Source of the DNA: G965267605 sp965267605 | GTDB lineage: Bacteria > Bacteroidota > Bacteroidia > Flavobacteriales_E > Vicingaceae | Assembly: GCA_965267605.1 (NCBI GenBank) | Contig: OZ254088.1 | Location: forward strand, 1,736,001 to 1,800,000 | Reading direction: 5' to 3' | DNA length: 64,000 nucleotides | In this document: positions 43,963 through 51,757 of the stretch, in pieces | Position numbering within the stretch: the first letter of the stretch is position 1 | Layout: the number at the start of each line of letters is the position of its first letter | Position numbers and translations under genes: made by a program | The notes under the pieces: model-generated | The model's database searches: none | What the model was told of the DNA's origin: nothing | Seen by the model: only the letters and a program-made list of their open reading frames with translations

Positions 43963-44778
43963 ATGCTGATCACCGATCTCTGTGATGACTTTCTTGCTCA
44001 TCCATTTGATGAACAGGCTTATCTGGCATCACATCCCGTGGTATTCGAAGACTACGCCCTCAAGTTCCAGACAAACGATCAATGGGCCAATATCTCCGAG
44101 GAACAACTGGGTCATAATCGCGCACTTGTGGTTCAATGTATTGATGAGCTTAGAAACAATCCAGAATGGAATGAACTAACAGATGGCGTGGAGGTCGTTC
44201 TTTTCATCGGCAGGGGCGACAGCAATGGGCATGCATGTTTGAATGGCGATCAGGGGGTTGCGTACCTTGCTCTCGAACATTACACTACACTGCCCTACTG
44301 CCAGACATTCGTTACTCATGAGCTCACTCACGCAATCCATTATCAACACTGTAAGGACTTATTCTCCCGAACCTGGGAAGATCATAACCTATGCTCACGC
44401 CTTTTAATCACAGAGGGGTTGGCCACGTTAGCAACGTGCAAATTCGCGGGTCTGAGTTCAAAAGAAGCACTCTTTGCAGATTATTTTACCGATCACCAAA
44501 TAGAGGACATGCTCCAAACGTGGTTGGCCAGCGAACCCGAGTTGTTACGATTTGCCATGGACGCGTTCCATGAACCACTTAAAAAAGGTGAGCTGTTTTG
44601 GCACCATTCGCAATCTGAAGCCCCTCTTTATTCACGTGCCGGATATTGGCTTGGAATGCGGGCCATAGAGAATATTGGTGAGGGTTTGACACTACGAGAA
44701 TTGTTCAGCCTGCCGCAGACAACATTCGAAAAGCTCTTGCTTCAATCGCTTCAGTCCAGGTACGATAATATCACGTAG
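43963..44778 (+). CDS. Putative zinc metalloprotease-like protein with HExxH motif
   Basis: A 271-residue protein without signal peptide. The sequence HELTH at 119-123, followed by AIHYQH, fits a gluzincin-type zinc site, and EGLA at 151-154 supplies a plausible third ligand on the next helix, as in DUF2268-like proteins. The family is not firmly recognisable. It starts immediately after the VOC gene stop. A peptidase role is inferred from the motif only. Confidence 0.6.
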   Translation: MLITDLCDDFLAHPFDEQAYLASHPVVFEDYALKFQTNDQWANISEEQLGHNRALVVQCIDELRNNPEWNELTDGVEVVLFIGRGDSNGHACLNGDQGVAYLALEHYTTLPYCQTFVTHELTHAIHYQHCKDLFSRTWEDHNLCSRLLITEGLATLATCKFAGLSSKEALFADYFTDHQIEDMLQTWLASEPELLRFAMDAFHEPLKKGELFWHHSQSEAPLYSRAGYWLGMRAIENIGEGLTLRELFSLPQTTFEKLLLQSLQSRYDNIT

Positions 44779-44850
44779 ATCTCCACCTGTGTAGATGGGG
44801 CGATTATGGAATAATTACATCCAACGTGTTAAACCCCCAAAGCCAATGTT

Positions 44851-45768
44851 TTGGGAGTTCGCACGAAAACAATACTACCTGTCCTCTGCTGGTTGATCTG
44901 CTGTTTAACCACCAAAGCCCAGCTCTACAACTACGTCCCTCTCACATTCGAGAACCTGGAGGTGAACCCCGGAATCGTTGCCAAAAGGTCATTCAACGAC
45001 CGAATAGCTTTTTCACATACGCATGGTTTCAACACTTCAACCATATGTGATCAATTGCACTACAGTCATTACTTCAAATCAGCCTTTACAGGCCTCGGAG
45101 TAGCCCTTAACCGTATTTCCTATGGGAAGAACAATGTCATTCACAGTGGTGGTATAGCCGTTGGTTATCGCAACATGATTGCCAAAGATATCCCCATTCG
45201 CTTCGGTGGATTCTTCAGATACGTCAACACCTACAGTAACGAGAATACGTTTGATTACTACGAGATTGACCTGCATCCAGGTAGCCCCTTTTCAAGAAAC
45301 CAGCAGATGGTCAACTGGTCAGTGATGGTAGGTGATCCAAAGAGTTCCAATTACGCTTTCTTCGGAATGCAAAACCTGGCACTCCCGTGGTCTGACAGAG
45401 ATACAGTTCACCAATTCGGGCTTCAACAAACATGGGAAGCAGGTAACCTGATACCTGCTTTGGGCGGACAGGCACACAACAGATTAACCTACTCAGGGCG
45501 CAGAAGAGTAATGCCTGACAGAGAAGTCTTCGAGCATTACGTTAACCTGCGAACAGCATTCCTGCATTTGAGCAGAAAAGTCTCTACGTTAATTGGGGGT
45601 CGTGTGGGATGGTCACAGGATGATTACGTACACATCGCACCGGCATTCACCCTCTTCACAGAAAGATTCGCGTGGACAATTGCATATAACCAGCATTTGT
45701 CCACAGGTAGCGCAACAGCGCCTCCTTCATCAATTCAGACAAGTCTAACTTATATCTTCTACAAATGA
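44851..45768 (+). CDS. PorP/SprF-like type IX secretion family outer-membrane protein
   Basis: A 305-residue protein with a signal peptide (about residues 1-24, cut near TKAQ) and a repeating beta-strand body with Gly, Tyr and Phe: NPGIVAKRSFNDR near the start, FTGLGVALNRISYGKNN, a strand with GGFFRYVNTY and a final SLTYIFYK. This matches the PorP/SprF family, a T9SS-associated barrel. The start codon is TTG, as no ATG is in frame. A divergent member is possible. It overlaps the DUF4139 gene by 4 nt (ATGA). Confidence 0.72.
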   Translation: MGVRTKTILPVLCWLICCLTTKAQLYNYVPLTFENLEVNPGIVAKRSFNDRIAFSHTHGFNTSTICDQLHYSHYFKSAFTGLGVALNRISYGKNNVIHSGGIAVGYRNMIAKDIPIRFGGFFRYVNTYSNENTFDYYEIDLHPGSPFSRNQQMVNWSVMVGDPKSSNYAFFGMQNLALPWSDRDTVHQFGLQQTWEAGNLIPALGGQAHNRLTYSGRRRVMPDREVFEHYVNLRTAFLHLSRKVSTLIGGRVGWSQDDYVHIAPAFTLFTERFAWTIAYNQHLSTGSATAPPSSIQTSLTYIFYK

Positions 45769-47321
45769 TACGATTCGTTACCATCTCTTTGATTGTTGCT
45801 TCAATATCTGCAATCGGACAAACCATTGAATCTCAAGGAAATTTGCAATCTGTGATGATCTACAATTCTTCAGCGGAGATGCACTATACCAAGGACGTGC
45901 TCATCCCGAAGGGTAAAAGCACGATCGTATTTACGCAACTTACCCCTTACATCGTTGACAATACGCTCAACGTATCGATCAAAGATCAGGGTGTTGAAAT
46001 CGTTAACGTTTCAGATAAGATCAACCACATCCGGGCCCGCAAGCTTAAAAGTGAGCGCATTGCTGCTTACAAAGACAGCGTGAAGCGGTTGAATCATGAA
46101 CGTTTCCTCATTGACTGTAGAGTAAAGGCGTGGGAACGTGAGAAAGAACTACTGTTTCGCGGTGAAGCCATTGGGGGAGTTGCCCAGGGGGTTTCAGTAA
46201 CTGAGATCGAGAAAGCTGCTAACTTCTTTTCGAACCGGTACTACCAACTCACAACGGACATTTATCATTCTAAGAATGACATGCAGAAACTTGCCGATCG
46301 CGCTTCAAAATATGATCAGCATATCAAGACACTTTCGGTAAATACCGCAAAGCCTGGATCTGAAATTGAGATCACTGTAAACAGTGAGCGGAGACAAACG
46401 GTTAATGTGGATTTCCAATTCCTGACCTCCAAAGGGGGATGGGCACCCAGCTATGATTGCAGGTACCAAGGCCCCAACAAGCCGATCAAGTTTGTTTTCA
46501 GAGCCAACGTTTTCAATGCAAGTGGCACTCCATGGGAGAACGTAAAAATCAAGCTATCCACTGCTAATCCAATGATGGGCTTCAATGCGCCTTCAATCAA
46601 CGATAAAGGTGGAAGAACCGTTGCTTCCAACGATGGCAAGGTAACCTTCAAACAAATCCAGGTGGCCAATGCCATCGCTACCTACGATATCAAACAGACA
46701 CAAACCATCCCTTCGGACTCCAAGCCATATTTGGTAGATGTAGAATCGTATGAGATGAAAGCCAGTTTCAACTACCTGCTGATCCCTAAACTAGATCCTA
46801 ACGGGTTCCTGATGGCAAAGGTAGCGGACTGGAACAAGTACAACCTTATTCCCGGTAATACCAAAGTTTATAATCAGGGTTCCTATATGGGAAAGACATT
46901 CCTTAACACTTACTCTGACAACGACACGTTAAGCATCTACCTTGGAAAAGACGCCAATATAAAGACCTCGAAGAAGGAGATCATCAAAACCAATAAGAAC
47001 AACCTGATCGGTAACTATTATGTGGAAAAGGCGGATATCAAGATCAAGATTAACAACAACTCGAATGTGAGCTTACCGGTGGAAGTTCTTGACCAGGTTC
47101 CCGTGTTCAGTAATAAATCTGATGTGAAGTTTAACCTACACGGAATTCCTGACAACCAGTACATTGATACCGAAGGATTGATCCGTTGGAAATTCCAGTT
47201 GCAACCCAACGATTCAAGGGAACTGGCTTACAAGTACGACATCAAGGAACCCAAGTCAGGCAGTGGGCATTATGCACCTAAACTGCGTAAGTTCAGAACG
47301 ATTTCGTGTCCGTCTTTTTAG
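45765..47321 (+). CDS. DUF4139 (MuiA-like) exported protein
   Basis: A 518-residue exported protein: signal peptide to about residue 18, then a DUF4140-like N-terminal region with alpha-helical coiled coil (about 75-140), then the DUF4139 beta domain from about 200 (GGWAPSYDCRYQGP, FNASGTPWENVKI, and the late REL-AYKYDI strand). DUF4139 includes the mucoidy inhibitor MuiA; biochemical function is unknown. A 4-nt overlap with the PorP-like gene suggests joint work at the outer envelope. Confidence 0.85.
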   Translation: MIRFVTISLIVASISAIGQTIESQGNLQSVMIYNSSAEMHYTKDVLIPKGKSTIVFTQLTPYIVDNTLNVSIKDQGVEIVNVSDKINHIRARKLKSERIAAYKDSVKRLNHERFLIDCRVKAWEREKELLFRGEAIGGVAQGVSVTEIEKAANFFSNRYYQLTTDIYHSKNDMQKLADRASKYDQHIKTLSVNTAKPGSEIEITVNSERRQTVNVDFQFLTSKGGWAPSYDCRYQGPNKPIKFVFRANVFNASGTPWENVKIKLSTANPMMGFNAPSINDKGGRTVASNDGKVTFKQIQVANAIATYDIKQTQTIPSDSKPYLVDVESYEMKASFNYLLIPKLDPNGFLMAKVADWNKYNLIPGNTKVYNQGSYMGKTFLNTYSDNDTLSIYLGKDANIKTSKKEIIKTNKNNLIGNYYVEKADIKIKINNNSNVSLPVEVLDQVPVFSNKSDVKFNLHGIPDNQYIDTEGLIRWKFQLQPNDSRELAYKYDIKEPKSGSGHYAPKLRKFRTISCPSF

Positions 47322-47371
47322 CGGTTACCTGACAATCAGACGATTAAGAACCCTGGTTACTTAAGTATTCT

Positions 47372-47379
47372 TAATTTTG
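47372..47379 (+). promoter_or_regulatory. -7 promoter element for the MORN-like lipoprotein
   Basis: TAATTTTG is a perfect TAnnTTTG match ending five bases before the ATG at 47385. Confidence 0.65.
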
Positions 47380-47384
47380 TAACC

Positions 47385-47879
47385 ATGAGGTATTTGGTCG
47401 CTACTTCATTCATTATCCTACTCCTGGGTTGCAGAAAGGATGACAACTCCACTGTTGACTGCAATGCCAATGTGGATAATGCCATCGAATGTGATGCTAT
47501 TGAGGTAGCTTCTTCCGTGGATGGTTTCATCGTGAACTATTACTCAGATGGTATTACCAAGGAAAGTGAAGGCAACTACGAGGACGGTGTCCCTGTTGGT
47601 TTCTGGAAGTTCTACTATCCCGATGAAACCTTGAAAAAGGAGGGAAATTTCGTTGACAAAAAACTGGATGGTTTCTGGAAGCTTTATTACGAATCAGGGA
47701 ATTTGAAAGAAGAAGGGAATTACCATGCCTGTGTGAAGACCGGACATTGGAATTTCTACTACGACCAATCCGGTAGCGCCATCGAAAGCAGTGGAAGCTT
47801 CCTTAACGGAAGGAAGGATGGGATGTGGAACTACTTTGATACGAATGGTGAGCTCATCTCAGAACAGACCTGTCCCTGA
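47385..47879 (+). CDS. MORN-like repeat lipoprotein
   Basis: A 164-residue lipoprotein (lipobox LLLGC, Cys near residue 16) whose C-terminal two thirds consist of four or five MORN-variant units such as GFWKFYYPDETLKKEGNF and GFWKLYYESGNLKEEGNY, spaced by 23-24 residues. Automatic annotation sometimes labels such proteins YwqK-type antitoxins; the repeats suggest a beta-strand scaffold and nothing supports a toxin-antitoxin role here. It is monocistronic with its own promoter. The convergent TrkH gene lies 92 nt away across a nested inverted repeat. Confidence 0.82.
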   Translation: MRYLVATSFIILLLGCRKDDNSTVDCNANVDNAIECDAIEVASSVDGFIVNYYSDGITKESEGNYEDGVPVGFWKFYYPDETLKKEGNFVDKKLDGFWKLYYESGNLKEEGNYHACVKTGHWNFYYDQSGSAIESSGSFLNGRKDGMWNYFDTNGELISEQTCP

Positions 47880-47968
47880 TTTTAGTATTGAGTAGTTAGT
47901 AAGGAGTATTGAGATTGGTTCTATCCAACTCAATACTAAAAGCCGAAGGCGTACTAACTACTCAATAC
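47880..47968. repeat. Nested inverted repeat between convergent genes
   Basis: Between the MORN-like and trkH genes lie two nested palindromes. The outer one pairs 47885-47901 with 47952-47968, 17 perfect bases (GTATTGAGTAGTTAGTA and its complement). Within it 47906-47918 pairs with 47925-47937 (one bulge), and 47880-47893 also pairs perfectly with 47928-47941, so two alternative folds exist. The words TATTGAG and TAGTTAGTA recur. It could be a bidirectional terminator or a repeat element copied elsewhere in the genome. Confidence 0.8.
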
Positions 47969-47971
47969 CCA

Positions 47972-49426
47972 TTAACGATTCCTCCAGAAGTATGGCGTGA
48001 ATAGGATAAGAACTGTGAAGATCTCAAGTCTACCCATCAACATCAATACAGATAATACCCACTTACCTATCTGAGGTACGTCTGCAAAGTTGGACACCGG
48101 TCCTACTGAACCCAATCCTGGTCCGATGTTACCTATAGAAGCAGCGGAGGCACCTATGGCCGAATCGAAATCCATCCCCAGGAACGCCATGATCACCGCT
48201 CCCAGTACAAAAAGAAGCAGATAGGTCAGGAAGAAAGCCAAAACATTAAAGACGATGTCTTGCTGTATGGCCTTTCCATTAAGCCTTACCGGGAATATCG
48301 CCTTTGGATGAAGTAACCGCTTGAATTCCATTGCACTGTTCTTGAAGAGTACGATCTGGCGAACCACTTTCACCGCACCAGAAGTAGATCCCGCTGATCC
48401 ACCAAAGAACATCAGACACAGGAACAGAACCGTCACAAATGGTGTCCACGCTGTATAATCTGCCGTAACGAACCCAGTAGTGGTCAGAATGGCGACTACC
48501 TGGAACATCGCATCCCGTATCGATTGTTCAACGCTGGTATCCTGAACCAACACCACAACGGTTCCTACTACCGCCATAAAGATCAGCGTGATTAAAGCGT
48601 AGGTTTTGAATTCTTCGTTCTCCCAGACCTTGCTCCAATTAAATTTCAATGCGTAATACGTAACAATGAAGTTCGTACCCGCAATGAACATGAAGAGAAT
48701 CACGATATACTGATCGTAGGCATTAAACGCTGCCATGCTGGCATTCTTGGTGGAGAACCCGCCTGTTGACATGGTTGACATGGAATGGTTCAACGCATCG
48801 TAGAAACCCATGTCACCAAACATCAGTAGCACAGTTTCCACCAGCGTAAGAATCACGTAGATCAACCAAAGGCGTTTGGCGGTTTCACGGATCCTTGGAT
48901 GTAGCTTTTGTGCTGAAGGCCCGGGTGATTCAGCCGCAAACAACTGCATACCACCAATTCCAAGTATCGGTAGTATAGCTAACGTTAGTACGATAATACC
49001 CATCCCACCAATCCAGTGGGTAAGGCTTCGCCAGAACAACAACCCCTTTGGACAAGCCTCGATGTCATTCAACACGCTGGCTCCTGTGGTTGTATAGCCA
49101 CTCATCGTTTCGAAGAACGCTGAGGTATAGTCAGGGATCATCCCACTGATGTAATAAGGAAGGGCACCCGTAAGTGAGAGCGTTAACCAGCTCATAGTCA
49201 CGATCAGGTATCCATCTCTCTTTGAAATATCGAAATGCGCCTTTCTCTTGGTAGCGATCCACACCAGTAAGCCCACCACCAAGCAGATTCCAGCTGATAT
49301 TAGAATGGAAATGTGATCGCCCTCTCCGTAGTACAAGCTGAACGGTAGACACAAAAGCATGAACAGCCCATTCACAATGACCAGGAGGGCACAGATATTA
49401 AATATACCTCTGAGGTTGAAGCCCAT
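47972..49426 (-). CDS. trkH: TrkH-type potassium uptake membrane subunit
   Basis: A 484-residue polytopic protein with four M1-P-M2 modules, the K+ translocating subunit of Trk/Ktr systems. Family marks: the first filter SGYTTTGASVL, GAESPGPSAQKL, the TMSTGGFST and TTGFVTADYT loops, SGAVKVVRQIVLF and GSAGSTSGA with a Gly in each pore loop. The ATG overlaps the trkA stop region by one base, so the two are one transcript and probably form one complex. Confidence 0.94.
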   Translation of the reverse strand: MGFNLRGIFNICALLVIVNGLFMLLCLPFSLYYGEGDHISILISAGICLVVGLLVWIATKRKAHFDISKRDGYLIVTMSWLTLSLTGALPYYISGMIPDYTSAFFETMSGYTTTGASVLNDIEACPKGLLFWRSLTHWIGGMGIIVLTLAILPILGIGGMQLFAAESPGPSAQKLHPRIRETAKRLWLIYVILTLVETVLLMFGDMGFYDALNHSMSTMSTGGFSTKNASMAAFNAYDQYIVILFMFIAGTNFIVTYYALKFNWSKVWENEEFKTYALITLIFMAVVGTVVVLVQDTSVEQSIRDAMFQVVAILTTTGFVTADYTAWTPFVTVLFLCLMFFGGSAGSTSGAVKVVRQIVLFKNSAMEFKRLLHPKAIFPVRLNGKAIQQDIVFNVLAFFLTYLLLFVLGAVIMAFLGMDFDSAIGASAASIGNIGPGLGSVGPVSNFADVPQIGKWVLSVLMLMGRLEIFTVLILFTPYFWRNR

Positions 49427-50772
49427 CAGGTAAAGAATGATTCGATCTTAGAAATGGCGTCAGGCATACAGAATACCACTACCCTGTCGTCTGCCTGTAT
49501 CTGGAAATCTCCGAGGGAGATCATTCCAAAGCCATTTCGAACCACACCTCCCACGAAGCAATCCTTTGGAAGGTTCAGATCCTTGATAGGTGCCTTGGTG
49601 ACAGGTTGGCCTTCCTTCACATGGAATTCCATTACCTCTGCCTCTGTTCCCTGAAGGTTTTTGATCGACACAATATCCGCCTTTCGGATGTACTTGAAAA
49701 TGGTATTCGCAGCAATGATCTTCTTGTTCAGAAGTGCATCAATTCCAATGCTCTGTGATAAGCCGATGTAATTAATGTTTTCCACCAGAGCAATGGTCTT
49801 TTTCACACCGTGATTCTTGGCCACCAAAGACGACATGATATTGGTCTCTGAATTACCTGTTACGGCCACAAAAACATCCATCTCCTCGAGTCGTTCCTGC
49901 TGCAATAAATCCACATCGCGGCCATCTCCATTGATCACCATGATATCCGGAAATTGATCGGCCAATTCAAACGATTTATCCGGATCAATTTCTATCAGCT
50001 TGACGTTGTAGTTCTCCTCAAGAATTTCGGTGGTATTTATACCGATTTGGCTACCTCCGAGGATCATAACATTATCAATCTCAAGTGATTCTTTACCAGA
50101 TAGTTGCCTTAGTTTATCTAAACTTCCAGGATGGGTGATGAAATACACCTGATCTGAACGCTGCATAACGGTGTCTCCACGAGGAATGATGGTGTGAGAA
50201 TCACGTTGAATTGCCACCGGAATACAACTCAATTCTCTTAGTGTAGAACCGTATACAGAAAGTGGTTTTTCGAAGGCCTCTTCGTCTTTGCACTCCTTCA
50301 TGCTCATACCCACCAGATACAACGCACCACCCTCAAATTCGTGTACGTCATTGAAGGCCGATTTCTGGATTAATCTTTCGATTTCCTTGGCCGCCAAATC
50401 CTGGGGTGAAATCATCACATCAATGCCAATACTTTTGAAATCAATGCTACTTCCGTGGGTAATAAATTCAGTGTTCCGCACTCGTGAAATAGTCTGCTTA
50501 ACACCCAACCGTTTACCAAGCATCGCGATGGTAAGATTCGTAGTCTCCGATGAGGTAGCCGCAATGAGCATATCCGCCTGGCTGACCTCAGCATCCTGAA
50601 GCAGCTCAATGGATGTTGCATTCCCTTTTAGGGTCATTACATCAAGATGCGCCTCACAATGTTGTAGTCGTGAGTTACTGGCATCAATAAGAATGATGTC
50701 GTGTGATTTCCTGGACAGGAGTTTAGCTAAATGAAAGCCTACTTCTCCGGCACCTGCAATAACGATCCTCAT
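49426..50772 (-). CDS. trkA: Trk system potassium uptake regulatory protein TrkA
   Basis: A 448-residue cytoplasmic regulator with two RCK units, each a Rossmann NAD(H) domain plus a small TrkA_C domain: the first starts MRIVIAGAGEVGFHLAK and ends near residue 225; the second starts near 230 (NVMILGGSQIGINTTEI). TrkA binds nucleotides and gates TrkH. A perfect -7 element (50787-50794, minus) lies 14 nt upstream. Its divergent neighbour is a K+ channel, a coherent potassium cluster. Confidence 0.95.
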   Translation of the reverse strand: MRIVIAGAGEVGFHLAKLLSRKSHDIILIDASNSRLQHCEAHLDVMTLKGNATSIELLQDAEVSQADMLIAATSSETTNLTIAMLGKRLGVKQTISRVRNTEFITHGSSIDFKSIGIDVMISPQDLAAKEIERLIQKSAFNDVHEFEGGALYLVGMSMKECKDEEAFEKPLSVYGSTLRELSCIPVAIQRDSHTIIPRGDTVMQRSDQVYFITHPGSLDKLRQLSGKESLEIDNVMILGGSQIGINTTEILEENYNVKLIEIDPDKSFELADQFPDIMVINGDGRDVDLLQQERLEEMDVFVAVTGNSETNIMSSLVAKNHGVKKTIALVENINYIGLSQSIGIDALLNKKIIAANTIFKYIRKADIVSIKNLQGTEAEVMEFHVKEGQPVTKAPIKDLNLPKDCFVGGVVRNGFGMISLGDFQIQADDRVVVFCMPDAISKIESFFT

Positions 50773-50786
50773 CGCAATAATCTAAT

Positions 50787-50794
50787 CAAAGGTA
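50787..50794 (-). promoter_or_regulatory. -7 promoter element for trkA-trkH
   Basis: The minus strand reads TACCTTTG, a perfect TAnnTTTG match, 14 nt before the trkA ATG. Confidence 0.6.
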
Positions 50795-50861
50795 GTACTT
50801 CTGGGCGGAATCCCTGCTTCCTTTTTCTATCTTGACAATTCTATCGAAAAAGGAAGCAGGC

Positions 50862-51680
50862 TTGACCCACGATTCTGAACTCAAACCCTGGCAATCAAAG
50901 CTTCACGAGATCATCTTTGAAGCAGACACCACCGCTGGAAAGGCCTTTGATATTGGGCTGTTCATAGCAATTGTACTTAGTGTGGCCCTGGTGATGCTGG
51001 AGAGCGTGGAATCCATCGCCACCAAGTATGGTGAGCTTATCTGGCTGATGGAGTGGATTTTTACAATCCTGTTTACTATCGAATACATCGCCCGAATACT
51101 GGTAATCAAGCAGTCATGGCGGTACATCTTCTCGTTTTTTGGCTTGATAGATCTGTTATCCATACTTCCCACCTACCTCGGATTGTTTGTGGGAGGTGTA
51201 CAATCACTGATGATCATCCGAACATTGCGACTGTTGCGGGTTTTCAGGGTGCTCAAACTGGTACGTTTCGTAGGAGAAGCAAATGTACTGCTTACCGCAT
51301 TGAAGGCATCAAGAGCGAAGATCATTGTATTCATTATCAGCGTATTATGCATGGTTTGTGTACTTGGAACCCTGATGTACCTGATTGAAAGCCCCGAGGC
51401 CGGATTTACAAGCATTCCACGCAGTATTTACTGGGCTATCGTTACACTAACCACTGTGGGCTATGGCGACATCGCGCCTCAAACGGCTCTGGGACAGTTC
51501 ATTGCATCTATTGTCATGATCCTTGGTTATGGCATAATCGCGGTACCAACGGGTATTATGGGTGCGGAGATATCGAGAGCCTCCTCAAAAGAGCTTACAA
51601 CGCAATCTTGCCCTAACTGCAGCAAGGAAGGGCACGACAGCGATGCAGAACACTGTAAATTCTGTGGTGCACACCTGTAA
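50862..51680 (+). CDS. Voltage-gated potassium channel-like ion transporter with C-terminal zinc ribbon
   Basis: A six-helix channel subunit of about 272 residues. The S4 voltage sensor has Arg/Lys every third residue (IIRTLRLLRVFRVLKLVRF) and the selectivity filter is TTVGYGD (residues 197-203), a K+ pore. After S6 comes a zinc-ribbon with Cys at about 250, 253, 265 and 268 (SCPNC, CKFCG). The frame opens at TTG 50832, but a -7-like TATCTTG covers it; TTG 50862 (MTHDSELK) is preferred. It is divergent from trkA, implying shared K+ control. Confidence 0.9.
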   Translation: MTHDSELKPWQSKLHEIIFEADTTAGKAFDIGLFIAIVLSVALVMLESVESIATKYGELIWLMEWIFTILFTIEYIARILVIKQSWRYIFSFFGLIDLLSILPTYLGLFVGGVQSLMIIRTLRLLRVFRVLKLVRFVGEANVLLTALKASRAKIIVFIISVLCMVCVLGTLMYLIESPEAGFTSIPRSIYWAIVTLTTVGYGDIAPQTALGQFIASIVMILGYGIIAVPTGIMGAEISRASSKELTTQSCPNCSKEGHDSDAEHCKFCGAHL

Positions 51681-51743
51681 CACCATTCATTGTGCTGTAC
51701 AACCGTAAATGGTCTACACTCCAACCCTTCCCTATTTCAATCG

Positions 51744-51751
51744 TATATTGC
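51744..51751 (+). promoter_or_regulatory. Candidate -7 element for the T9SS protease
   Basis: TATATTGC resembles TAnnTTTG with a shift and lies six bases before the ATG at 51758. No -33 box is evident. Confidence 0.4.
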
Positions 51752-51757
51752 AATAGC

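Noticed and set aside
44779..44810. A possible hairpin after the HExxH gene as terminator
   Set aside because: The stem is short with a mismatch and there is no T-run.
47385..47879. Toxin-antitoxin annotation for the MORN-like lipoprotein
   Set aside because: There is no toxin gene beside it and the protein is an exported lipoprotein with repeats.
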